Shown: positions 49,630-59,834 of the stretch, one piece after another | Layout of the letters: each line of letters starts with the position of its first letter | Position numbering within the stretch: position 1 is the stretch's first letter | Assembly: GCA_024449915.1 (NCBI GenBank) | Contig: JAMZAV010000895.1 | Location: 158,243-222,242, forward strand | Origin: Sweltsa coloradensis | Taxonomy: Eukaryota; Arthropoda; Insecta; Plecoptera; Chloroperlidae | DNA: 64,000 nt | Reading direction: 5' to 3' | Program-made: the position numbers and the translations under genes | Notes under the pieces: generated by a model | Databases searched by the model: none | What the model saw: only the letters and a program-made list of their open reading frames with translations | Told to the model about the DNA's origin: nothing

Positions 49630-51220
49630 GACGCTTATATCCGTGCTTCGCTCCCTAATAACTTTGTTGATCACTCATTAGTACAGAAGTCATTTTCGAA
49701 ATAAAGTTTCCACTTTCAATTTATTTTTATTTTATGACATGAAACAATACATAAGTTTTATTCTGGCTAACTTATTTAACGACAGTAGTATTCACTTTCT
49801 CGCATTCGTAGACTTCATTTCCCTTGATATCGTACTAAAACACGTATGTAATAGTCCCAGCAGATTTCGAAACCCAACTTGGAACCATGAAGTGGTTTGC
49901 AATGGTTTTATGTCCAAGTAATTAAAATAGTTGCCGAGGTTATCGATTGCCAGCTGTGCTGAGCCAATCTAAGCCAGCCCTCTTGTTCGCTCGCTGGACT
50001 GCATGCACTCGGCAACTTTGAATCAGAGGTACACTAAGCTAGCCAAGCAATTACGTCATACAGTTGAGAGTTTGCGACGAGAGTGGAGATTTTTCTGCTG
50101 GGAACGGAATCATTGACGATAAAAATCGAAATAAAGTCGAATGAGACTATAAATCAAGCAATCACATGTTTTAGTTTTTCATGTTGCGTCCATTCAATAT
50201 TCAGAGTCCTGACGGTTGTGTGGACAGAAATAGATCAAGTTTATCATGTTTGCAACTAAACTGTTGCTTATGTAAACTAACGTAAATGAAGAACCGCTGT
50301 ATTAAAGTCCACACTTAGTTGAAATCTAAGCATGGGGAAGGATACATTTTTCCAGAAAGTAAACAAAAATATAAAATCCAAAATACGATTTTTCATTCGC
50401 CTGCCCAATTAAACATTTTAATTTAGGTTTCAGAAAATTAACATAGTATAATTAAATTCGTTTAAACAGTGAAGTCCATTGCGAAAATATGAACAATTAA
50501 AAACAAAGCTATAATCAGTAGTGTTTTTAATTGCAGAATATACTTAATTTATAAGTGGCGTAATAAACGCAAGGATAATCATATTTTAATATTTTTTGTT
50601 GCAGAATATAGTTCAAATAACACTCCATGAAACCTAAATAAGATTTTAGGTTTTTCTAGCGTTTTGTGAAATATTTCTAAAATCAGGTAATTTTTTCGTG
50701 GTTTTAATAAAGAAGGTTATCCTCTACTCGCACTATGTCTGTTTCACCATTCATTTCTTTAGTTATACTCTCTGGTGTAGCATGTATTCAGAACAGATAT
50801 TTGTTGTATTTTTAATCTTGTACCATTTTCAGAAGATGTTACTTTCTTAAAGATATTCTTCTTCCGTGACTTTAGTGGGATGCCAGTTATAGCCATGCAA
50901 GAGTTAGCCTCAAAAGCAACTTCCACGTGGCAACGTATTTGCCAGTTCCACTTCGTAAAACCCAAAACTTGTAAATTAGGGTATTCGACGAACCAACCAA
51001 ATACCTCAAGGTTGTGGCTTTCGTATAATTGGGCGTTGCAACTCAAATATTTATATTTTTAGCCAATTTAAGAGTTGTTTATCTTTTTTGGGGCCGACTA
51101 ACTCTTCGCGTAACTTTCTCGGATAAATTGGTTGACGGCCTCCCTGCAATCGATCTCCGAGTGGGTTGAGAGCTGCGAGTGAGGATGGAGGAGGATGGCT
51201 GGGAGGTAGGGATGTGATCT
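49630..51220. other. Non-coding stretch, probably intron upstream of the Ig exon
   Basis: No exon, signal-peptide coding segment or RNA gene recognised. Given the acceptor sites downstream, this is likely intron of the Dscam-type gene. Confidence 0.4.
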
Positions 51221-51224
51221 GTAA

Positions 51225-51758
51225 CTTGATTCCGAGCGTGTTGTTTGTTCTAGATGCTGTCGGCTTCCTGAGCGAGGTACGTGGACCCCGTCTCATCCTC
51301 GAACCTCCTACTCTCCTGGTCCCGTACTTGATTCCGAGCGTGTTTGTTTGTTCTAGATTTCTGTCGGCTTCCTGAGCGAGGTGCGTGGACCCGTCTCATC
51401 CTCGAACCTCCTACTCTCCTGGTCTGTAACTTGATTCCAAGCGTGTTGTTTGTTCTAGATGCTGTCGGCTTCCTGAGCGAGGTGCGTGGACCCCGTCTCG
51501 ACTGCCTACCCTCCTGGTCTGTAACTTGATTCCCAAACGTGTTGTTTGTTCTAGATGCTGTCGGCTTCCTGAGCGAGGTGCGTGGACCCCGTCTCATCCT
51601 CGAACCTCCTACTCTCCTGGTCTGTAACTTGATTCCAAGCGTGTTGTTTGTTCTAGATGCTGTCGGCTTCCTGAGCGAGGTGCGTGGACCCCGTCTCATC
51701 CTCGAACCTCCTACTCTCCTGGTCTGTAACTTGATTCCAAGCGTGTTGTTTGTTCTAG
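51225..51758 (+). repeat. 102-bp minisatellite repeating a splice acceptor and exon start
   Basis: CTTGATTCC starts at 51225, 51327, 51430, 51525, 51628 and 51730, a spacing of 95-103 bp with most at 102-103. Each unit holds about 34 bp of intron 3' end (GTGTTGTTTGTTCTAG) and about 68 bp of exon start (GATGCTGTCGGCTTCCTGAG to CTCCTACTCTCCTGGTC). The sixth copy runs on into the real exon. AG dinucleotides fall at 51253, 51356, 51458, 51554, 51656 and 51758 (last base of each). The unit of 34 codons keeps frame, which explains the 194- and 197-codon frames on the two strands. Unit three has a deletion that shifts frame and gives a stop near 51527. Confidence 0.93.
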
Positions 51759-52085
51759 ATGCTGTCGGCTTCCTGAGCGAGGTGCGTGGACCCCGTCTCA
51801 TCCTCGAGCCTCCTACTCTCCTGGTCTTCTCCAACGCCAGTGGCGGCCGCGCGGACTGTGCCGCTGACGGCTCCCCTCAGCCGAGAGTCGAGTGGGTCAC
51901 TGCCAACGACATGTCCCCGGTGGTGACCATCTTGGGCGCCAGGTTCGCGATGGCTAACGGAAGTATCATCTTCCCGCCGTTTGAGGGGGAACACTTCCGA
52001 CCAGATGTGCACAGCTCCACCTACCGGTGTGCTGCCAGCAACCTTGCCGGCCGCGTCGTCTCCCTCGAGATGCACGTCAGAGCAG
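51759..52085 (+). CDS. Dscam: Dscam-family protein, N-terminal Ig domain exon (partial gene)
   Basis: A 327-bp exon, phase 1 at both ends, from TTGTTCTAG acceptor to GCAG|GTAGGA donor. It encodes 108 whole codons. An RGPRL-EPP segment (residues 9-18) leads into an Ig fold with Cys33, Trp45 and Cys90. Sequons lie at Asn25 and Asn66. The run NGSIIFPPF (66-74), then RPDVHSSTYRCAASN (80-94) and HVRA (105-108), is the signature of the first Ig domain of arthropod Dscam proteins. These are cell-surface homophilic adhesion receptors used in neurite self-avoidance and, for Dscam1, in haemocytes. No other exon of the gene was found, so the remaining Ig and fibronectin exons lie beyond long introns. 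Codons are GC-rich against AT-rich introns. From recall, the SNASGG and SPQP pattern leans to Dscam2-like rather than Dscam1, but the paralogue is not settled. Confidence 0.9.
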
Positions 52086-52264
52086 GTAGGACACTCACTA
52101 CTTTCAGTATTTTAAGTAAGAATGTTAAATAACAATTAACATAAATACAAGAAAATAAAAGAGGTAAAAAATAAAACAAAAGTAAAAAAAATTTAATTAA
52201 AAATTAAAAATTAAAAATTAAATTAAATAAAATTAAGAAAAGTTAAAATATAGTTTATAGTTGT
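52086..52264 (+). other. Intron start downstream of the Ig exon
   Basis: Donor GTAGGA at 52086 is followed by A-rich low complexity (AAATTAAAAATTAAAAATTA region, 52130-52255). No coding signal. Confidence 0.6.
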
Positions 52265-52700
52265 GAGGCGTATACCCGAAATGGCGGGTTGGATCGTGTA
52301 TTTGGGGGCCGACCCGATGATTAAAACGGGTACCTAAATTTTCGGTAACAAATACAACATGATTTGGTGAAATGGTGGAGGTGCCGGTCCAGACGATTTT
52401 AAATTTATAGTAAGCTTATCGGGATCAGGATGGATTTCTTAACTTCTGAATTGTATTAATATTAACAATTCCGCCTATACGGGAGTGTTTCCCAACTAAC
52501 CAAATCGAGAAATAAGCTTATACAAAATGCCATGCAATTAAAACACGTATATTAGAAAATGATTTGGGAAAAGTCATCAGGTAAGATTTCTTACCAAGAA
52601 AAAATCAATAGCTGTTTTCACATGTAGCAGTTTAACGTGTTTTTTACTTTCCAACCCATCCCGACCCAAACGAAAATCAATTCTTTAGGTAAAAAATGAT
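52265..52700 (+). mobile_element. GGTGGAGGTGCCGG repeat family copy
   Basis: CGGGTTGGATCGTGTATTTG...GGCCGACCCGATGATTAAAA (52283-52325) and AATGGTGGAGGTGCCGGTCC (52372-52391) occur in the same order and spacing as in the right half of the 12.2-13.5 kb element. ATTTTAAATTTATAG, ACAAAATGCCATGCAATTAA and a CCATCCCGACCC block follow. The same downstream blocks occur at 13.45 and 58.6 kb, so the family extends at least 250 bp past the core. Confidence 0.62.
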
Positions 52701-53390
52701 TGCAAACTAGTTCCCCTAGTTTCTCGCTTGAGAAAAACAGCGCGGTATCACTGTCTTCTCTAGCTCGGGATGTCAAATAGATGACACAGCGCAACTCCTC
52801 CTAATCTACACATGTTTAGCGACGCAACATAACTAGTTCAGTTTATATGTCCTGGTTTTTCATAAACAGAGGTCAACATACGCATCCTTACTTAACACCC
52901 GTCTCTCTCTCAAACCAATCACTCAAGGCCCATGCATTTACTCGGGCACTCACTCGTTTCTACGTGAATACAACGCGCTGATGCCATTAAAGTTTAAGAG
53001 TGTAGCTTCACAGTTAACCCAGCTGGCTTTACCTACAGTTTATGACAAAGAAAGGGGTGAACATTCACATCACTTTTAACTGGTAAGAGAAAAGCAAACT
53101 CGCAAACAAATACACGAAATATTTTTCATAGAGAGTCTTATTAACTACAAGAGAATTTGAAACTTTTACTTCATACTTAGTACGACCCAGGACTTTCTAG
53201 CACTGCACTACTTGTGTCATTATGTTGGCCACAGTTTAAACTCCAGTCCTTTGGTTGTTACTTGTTCTTATCGCACGATGAGCAACCGGAGGCTGCACTC
53301 TGAAGGCTGCACTCTGAAGGCTGCACCCTGGCCGCACCTCTAGTGGATATAAGATAACCAGGCAATTGTTTCTATAGTTCGAAACACCTA
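52701..53390. other. Intronic or intergenic stretch, short tandem repeat
   Basis: 53292-53330 has three copies of a 17-bp GGCTGCACTCTGAA unit. Nothing else recognised. Confidence 0.45.
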
Positions 53391-53394
53391 TCAA

Positions 53395-53560
53395 CTACCG
53401 ATATCGGTAGCTTCTGTGGTAGCGCGTTATTTACCCGCCACCAGCAATCCTTTCTAAGTTTTTTCAACGTTTCCAATGTCAAAATGGCGAATGTTGTAAT
53501 TGGTTCTTCATCATTGGGTATTATACCATGTTCTTGAGTTAATTAATCTGTTGCGGAACA
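53395..53560 (+). mobile_element. tRNA-derived SINE, family A, copy 5
   Basis: An A-box-like segment CTGTGGTAGCGCG is followed by CCACCAGCAATCCTTTCTAA, GTTTTTTCAACGTTTCC and AATGGCGAATGTTGTAAT. The last block also occurs in the copy at 55.1 kb (GTGGCAAATGTTGTAATGG). It begins at a 16-bp perfect palindrome CTACCGATATCGGTAG (53395-53410). The B box is not recognisable. Confidence 0.5.
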
Positions 53561-54290
53561 AATAATAACTAATGTCACCAACCTAACAGAAAATGTGCAT
53601 TCGTACTTTCCGAACTATATGTTCACATTTTCCTTCAATCAAGATAATTGTTTTGTTCTGTTTTGCATAATTTGTTTTTCTATTATTGATCAGGTTTCGT
53701 CAAATGAAAGATGAAAACATCGACCAAAACGGAAAATTTATCTTTGACTGAATTTGAGAAAAATTACTGCGATAAATTAGAAAGTGTATGAGAAATCGGG
53801 AGTTAGTTATCAATTGATTGATTGAGAATGAAATCAATCCTACATGATTGTAAAAGTACGATGTACGGCCCATGAAACACTGTACGTCGTACCCACGCCT
53901 CTTAAGGTTATGACATCTTCGTTTGATAGCGTCACAAACGAGGTTGAACTTAATGGAGTAAATGAGGAAGACACGTATTGAAAAAAGTTTATCTGAGAGG
54001 GGGATACGTTTAAACAGTGAACTTTGTGAGGTGTGAGGTGGAAATCGAAGCCAAATAGTCTAGAATATGTAGGTCAGATTGTCTGGGACGCGAAGATATC
54101 TCCTGAACCAACCAGTGCTCAGATCCAGATTCATTAGCATTGATTTCTTTGTGTGCTATACATGAACGATCCTCTGTTCTCCAGATTTCAGTGACATGCC
54201 CTGATTTAATAACGCTATTTAACACGCTATTTAACAAGTTCTTATCTCCATCGTTAATGTGACGTCTTAAGGTCCATCGTAATAATATTA
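53561..54290. other. Non-coding stretch, nothing recognised
   Basis: AT-rich, no supported feature. Confidence 0.4.
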
Positions 54291-54308
54291 TATAACAATA
54301 TTGAAGTG

Positions 54309-54533
54309 ATGAGATGTTGTAGGCTTTCACGACCCGTAGATGTCTTCTATATGATCCATGGGCTGTTTCGTCGTGTCGATGATGAGGCACTGCTCGACGT
54401 TTCGCCACCCATGTTGGTGGCTTCTTCAAGAATGATGATGATCATTCTTGAAGAAGCCACCAACATGGGTGGCGAAACGTCGAGCAGTGCCTCATCATCG
54501 ACACGACGAAACAGCCCAGGGATCATACAGAAG
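54309..54533. mobile_element. Palindromic retroelement-like insertion with 14-bp target duplication
   Basis: Identical 14-bp direct repeats, ACAATATTGAAGTG, flank the insert at 54295-54308 and 54534-54547. Positions 54344-54436 and 54441-54533 are inverted copies of each other (93 bp, only two or so mismatches) around a 4-nt centre. The left side has an extra 35 bp including TGTAGGCTTTCACGACCCG. One arm reads GAAGAAGCCACCAACATGGG, then TGGCGAAACGTCGAGCAGTG. This is a style of sequence I associate with the ends of arthropod LINE or Penelope-like retroelements, from recall only. The right arm stops exactly at the duplication. A head-to-head insertion of a truncated element explains the layout. 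The 139- and 82-codon frames across it are by-products. Confidence 0.78.
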
Positions 54534-54547
54534 ACAATATTGAAGTG

Positions 54548-55075
54548 TTTTTGAAAAACTCGACCTTAAGGACTATCGAATAACGATTTACATTAATGAC
54601 GCTGGTTGGATGAATCGGGAAAAGTTTTTTTAAAGTGTGAAATGCCTATTTAAAAAATCGCTTGGTCGGCAAATCCAGTGGATTTCCACTTAACATTCTT
54701 GACGACTTTTCGATCTCCATGATTTTTACTCAAAATATCGAATCCTTGGAAGATTGTTTACAATGGATGCGCATATCCATTGTCGCACGCAGAATACATT
54801 TCAAATAATTGTCTCCTATCATGCTTTAGAAATAACTTCAAAAGAACGTCTTTTGTGGCTTATTTACGGCAAGCTAATTTACAAAAAATAAACAATATTT
54901 GAAAATGTGGTCTGATGTACACATTCTAACTTAACATTGGTGAAAACCAAAACCCCATTGGTCAATAGATAGATCATGAAGGCGTTTCAGATAAAGTGGT
55001 TTGTCCCAAACTCATCCAATAATCTTAAGAATAATAATTCGGGAATTAAACGAAATACTTATCAAATCAGAAGCA
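54548..55075. other. Non-coding stretch, nothing recognised
   Basis: AT-rich sequence without a supported feature. Confidence 0.4.
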
Positions 55076-55079
55076 GCTA

Positions 55080-55240
55080 ATGCGGTAACGAAACTCAACA
55101 TCAGGATCCCGTCGGTTGATACCTATCGTCAGCAAGCCTGACTGAAGTTTTTCTTAAAGTTTTCCCTAGTCAAGTGGCAAATGTTGTAATGGAATCTCAT
55201 GCTATTTCACGAAGACATTCCTTTCCCCTATATTATCAAG
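55080..55240 (+). mobile_element. tRNA-derived SINE, family A, copy 6
   Basis: GGATCCCGTCGGTTGATACC (decayed B box region) is followed by GTCAGCAAGCCTGACTGAAG, TTTTCTTAAAGTTTTCCCTA and GTGGCAAATGTTGTAATGGA, then AGACATTCCTTTCCCCTATA. The order is the same as in copy 1 and the 62.9-kb copy. Confidence 0.6.
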
Positions 55241-55244
55241 TGAG

Positions 55245-56224
55245 TCACAGAGATGCTGGTTTCTCGTAATGCTATACTGTATTGCGTACGAACTATTTCC
55301 ACGACCCGACACCAGGCTTATAACACGGAGATATCGGCTTGCTCCTAGGCACATTGCCTAATTGTGTTGTAGGATTTCTAGACGTTCAACTGCAGAATTA
55401 CGCTCCAGGCGAGGAACATATTCCCCTAGGAACAAGCCTGCTGTGAACATAGGAGAAACCCTCACACAGAAACTACAAACCGATACATTTTATTTGACAA
55501 AGAAGAGAGTCTATACGGTCGACATTATATTTACTACAAACAAGCAAGATTTTATGTGAGCACATTTTGTATTTACCTTCAACATTAGACCTACCACTGC
55601 TTCGTCAATTATCTGAAATTTTATTATTTTGTTTTTGGGGGGTGGGTCTCCTTTTAATTCCCCCAAGAGATTGCAATAGCAACATTTTAGGGAATGTATG
55701 GACTACCGACTCTGAAAGTTTGCTAAATGACAACGTTCTCAGTTATGAAAATATCCGGTAGAAATTATGTCGCATTTGAAAAGTCCAAAAACGTCTAATT
55801 GGTGTTTTTTTTAGTGTAGTAAACAAAATGTTGTCATTATTTTCGCAAATGTAAATTTCAATGTTTTCATGATGGACAAAATCCAAAGAATGTACATGAT
55901 CAAATGATTTCCTGCTGCAACATAAGTATACCAACTTATTACCAAATGATAAATGAATATCTCATCATTTTAGGCACACTCAAATTTGGTTTGATTTTGA
56001 ATAGAAAATCAATTATAGAGAATTATTTGCACACTTCAAACAATACAAGCTATTCCATTTCTCATTCATTCATTTATTATTTCTCTTTTATGTCTCTATG
56101 TTCTATGTTTTATAAGTTCTTGTTTATTATCACAGTTTGTTGTGTAGAGGCTGGCAGACACCTTGTGCTTGGGGCATACTGCCCTTTTCTGCCAACCTTC
56201 CTACTAAGCCTATTAGTGGAAAAA

Positions 56225-56275
<51 letters not shown>

Positions 56276-58540
56276 TCAATTTTATTTAAAAAATTTTTTC
56301 AAAGACAAATACACGATTAAAAACAATAAAAACAATAATAATTACAATAATCATGATTAGAAGATCAGCTTGAGGTTCTGAACATAGTTTGATGTAGTCA
56401 TCGAACTAAGATGGTCAGGTTTTCTTGTCCTGAAACTGTATCTTCACAGGGATCTTGCACTCCGTCGAATGGTTGTGATTTTAGAACTTGACGGAGAATG
56501 GTGATAATAATAACATTTTATATTTACCCTTCGTGAGTTTTCTTCATTCCTAGTAACTGATGCTGCTTCGTCTGTGATTTAGGAGCGAACATTCTGTAGT
56601 GTCAGCACAGAATCCACTGAACCTTCCACGCAAGGTTCACTTACTTTCAATTGACATTTCCCAACCCCTTCAAACAAGATCTCGCCTCCTTCTTCCCAGT
56701 CTGAGGCCCACTACATTGTGTTTGTTACGTCTAAAAACTTGATTCTCCAGGCCTACTTATTTTAAACTAATATTTACACTTATACTTCACACATGACTAT
56801 AATATTATAATCAATAATAAAGTTTATGTATCGTTCATAAGACAAGAAGTCGTTATCTTAATTATTTATTCTTTACTGACAACATGGTAGGACAGGTGTC
56901 TGGCAAGTCCAATATAATCATATTGTCGTATACAGAATACCTCGTGTTTTTTAAACTAACCCTTTTTTCGTCATTTTCCAAACGTTCTAATGTAGGTTTG
57001 TAGCAACCACTGATTTTTCCCCCGTTTTTCCGTCTCATTTTTTTCGTTTCATAGCCATTACATCCCATATACTCAATAATCGATTCCAATTTGGACCATC
57101 GTTTATTATATTTCCTTTTTCATTTCGACTCATTATACATATTTGTAATCATATTAAAGAGTGTTATTTCAATTTATATGGTTCTATTCTGGGATCAGCC
57201 CTAGGGTGCTGCTTGTTGACCAAAATCCTTTTTATAGTATTTTCGAGCAAATAGTAGTGTAAACTAGATTGTATTTAGAGACGATGACTTAGTAAAAGGC
57301 ACTTGAACTTCGCCTTCTGAAGTTGACTTAGTGGGCCACCGAGTTATTGTTTGACTGAAGTAGAGCTTAACGTATCATATTCATTGATTGGGCTAATCAG
57401 GAAGGCCAAAGAATGAAATGGAAATTGGATTGAGTTTCACAAACAGCTCTCTGTAGCAAGGTAACTGCCTCCCGTGCGTCAAAGTATCGTAGCTATCTGC
57501 AGCCCCTGAGAAACAACTGCAAACTTAGTTTTCTCCTTCCCTTGGCAAGGCTACGCCCTAGAAAGCCTGACTTTGAGCGTCAGTGGTAACAATTTCAACT
57601 GAACCTTTCTGAAAGTCAAGATTCTTCTGAAAGAGTGGAAGTGCTCTTACATTTGGTTGTGTGAGAAACATTTTCCAAAATAACGTTCAAAACTTTGATT
57701 TAAGACTTCCAAACAGTATTTTAAAAAATTATATTTAATAAAATTTGAGACGTAACCCAGCTCTTGTTTAAATAATTTTAAAGTGAAAGCTTCATAGTCT
57801 CGTACTCGCGGGAAATTTTAAATAACACCCACATCGAATTCGGTAAAAATAACCTTTTAGTACAACAAAACTAATAAATTCACAAAACTTTAGTCATAAA
57901 AATTACTTCTCCATTACTGAAAAGTGAAAACCACAAAGGTCTCCTTTGAAATGAATGGTTTAAAGAAGGTAGGTTGCAGTCATGACGCATATCACAGTGC
58001 AGTATCCCACAACTACTTAATTCCAGCAAGACGATTCATATTGATGTTAATTTAGTCTTACTATGTTGCATAAAGTGTTTTAATGCATCCAAAACTCTCA
58101 AGCTGTAAGTATCCAAGGAATTATCCTTATTCTGATACAGTCAGAAGACAACTGCACCATAACCACGCTTCAAAGACGGGAACTGTGGCGGAGTTGCTAA
58201 TTTAAAGCTCCTATGCAAACACACAATGAAATTACTACATTGTGCTCGTATTTTGTACCAACTCAGTTGCTTACATTAATTTTAACTGAGATACATTAAA
58301 TTATGCTATGACTTTGCATCCGCCTCGTCGCACGTGACTCTATTCCAACATGCAACACCATAAGTACAATCATTTCTATTACCAAGCATACACTCACACA
58401 CGGTAAACTAATAACTGTAGGGCTAGAATGTTAAAAACTTTTGAGAGTGACAAACATGCAGGCAAATAGGAACTTAGAAACTAAAAAAGGACGTAATATA
58501 GTAACATGGCATCCGATTTTCCTGTAACAAAAAAGTATAT
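55245..58540. other. Non-coding stretch with an (AAT)n microsatellite
   Basis: 56226-56276 is (AAT)n. The 138-codon frame at 55904-56320 contains a poly-Asn run created by it and is not supported as a gene. No exon with splice sites was found on either strand. Confidence 0.45.
56226..56276 (+). repeat. (AAT)n microsatellite
   Basis: About 16-17 uninterrupted AAT units. Confidence 0.97.
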
Positions 58541-58544
58541 ATTT

Positions 58545-58825
58545 GGGGAAAATGGTGGAGGTGCCGGTCCGGACAATATTTAATTTATAACCAAATGCTA
58601 TGCAATAAAAACACAGGCAATATAAAATGATAGGGGAATGGTGGAGGTGCCGGTCCAGACCATTTTTAATTGAGAGCCAAATGTTACGCAATAAAAACAT
58701 AGACAATAGAAATTGAATCAGGAGAGAATCATATTGTACGATTTTTTACGAGTAAAATTCTATATCCGTTTTTACATGCATGTGTATAACATAACGGCCG
58801 TCTATTACCGACCCGAACACCCGAA
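58545..58825 (+). mobile_element. GGTGGAGGTGCCGG repeat family copy with 86-bp duplication
   Basis: AATGGTGGAGGTGCCGGTCC starts at 58551 and again at 58637. Both are followed by (G)GAC-ATTTTTAAT, a CCAAATG(C/T)TA(T/C)GCAATAAA block and AACA(C/T)AG. After the second unit come ACGAGTAAAATTCTATATCC and CCGACCCGAACACCCG, shared with the copies near 13.5 and 52.6 kb. The tandem duplication is specific to this locus. Confidence 0.68.
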
Positions 58826-58829
58826 GCTG

Positions 58830-59598
58830 TTTAGTACTAGAGCCCAAACCGACTAACATATACCAGCACAGTCCAACCAATTACCAATTATTGATTCGCT
58901 GATCTTATAAACGTCACCATTTTGGTTGTGCTATAATATGTGACATCAAAATAAAGCTACTTTATTAATTACTTACTTACCAATACCAAGTTCCTTACTT
59001 CCCATCATAGTGTAGTTGGTTCGCATACGTAACTTAGGCAGATTACGAGTAATTTGTAAAACACATAAATGCTATCTTGTTTGAAAATATGCTAGGGATA
59101 CTTGATATTAGACCTTGGACTTACGTTGTACGGAGGATTACAAAGCCTTGTGGAATAGTCTTCTCGCCGGTCGGTCGCCAATCCTTCTCCTGATAACTAG
59201 CCAAGACACTTCTTAACCAGACTTCAACTTCACAGAGCAATAAGAGTTTCTTAATCTCATGAACGTGGGATCACGGAACAAACTTCAAGGATCCTATTCG
59301 GTTTTGATCTTAGAAAAGCGTTTCGCTGTTTGGAGTTTACAGCTGATCTGAGGATCGAGTATACGTGCCAGTTTATACGAACTATTTACTACCAGTACAG
59401 TGTTTCGACCTCATGGACCACTGGAAACTGTTGGGGGTTGTCATTTGTCTATTTAATACACCACAACATATTCTTTCAACTATTTATGTTATTAAAAGAT
59501 GGAAATTAGATATAATTATACGCATTCTGGTAAATGACCGTTGTACTTGTGATACTGTTAAGACTTATAAGTTAAACCTTCGGGAATGCAACTCTATG
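58830..59598. other. Non-coding stretch, nothing recognised
   Basis: No supported feature. The 98-codon frame at 59365-59661 has no domain and runs into the adjacent GC-rich repeat. Confidence 0.4.
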
Positions 59599-59600
59599 AT

Positions 59601-59830
59601 CAGGGGCGTAAGAACTATTTTTGTTGTGGGAGGGGCCCCCCCAGACTCAGACTTAATCTAAAAACCAATAACATGTAAAATAATTATTTATGGGTAAACC
59701 GTCTTTCGTAAGTGAAGTATATGTGATTTTGTATATAATGGGGGTCTGGGGTGAGGTCCCCGAACTAATGCGGATCCCGGGCGTACAGTCCCGGAAATTT
59801 GTTCGATTCTTCTAGTGTGATTTGAGTATT
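59601..59830 (+). mobile_element. Possible hAT-like end or fragment
   Basis: CAGGGGCGTAAGAAC at 59601 is a typical hAT left terminus. It is followed by a G/C hairpin-rich stretch (GGGAGGGGCCCCCCCAG) and a GGGGGTCTGGGGTGAGGTCCCC block near 59741. No right terminus (TACGCCCCTG) or target duplication was found downstream, so at best it is a half element. Confidence 0.4.
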
Positions 59831-59834
59831 TTAA

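Noticed and set aside
51250..51834. Long minus-strand frame of 194 codons with TRRVGGSRMRRGPRTSLRKP-type repeats
   Set aside because: Produced by the in-frame 102-bp minisatellite. The plus strand carries the Ig exon, splice sites and the recognisable domain. The minus frame has no domain and no splice context.
51755..52075. Minus-strand frame of 106 codons over the Ig exon
   Set aside because: Antisense shadow of the Dscam-type exon. GC-rich coding DNA leaves opposite frames open.
54010..54554. Open frames of 139 and 82 codons on opposite strands
   Set aside because: Both run through the palindromic insertion and exist because its arms are inverted copies.
55904..56320. 138-codon frame with a poly-Asn tract
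   Set aside because: Created by (AAT)n. The remaining sequence is AT-driven hydrophobic residues without a domain.
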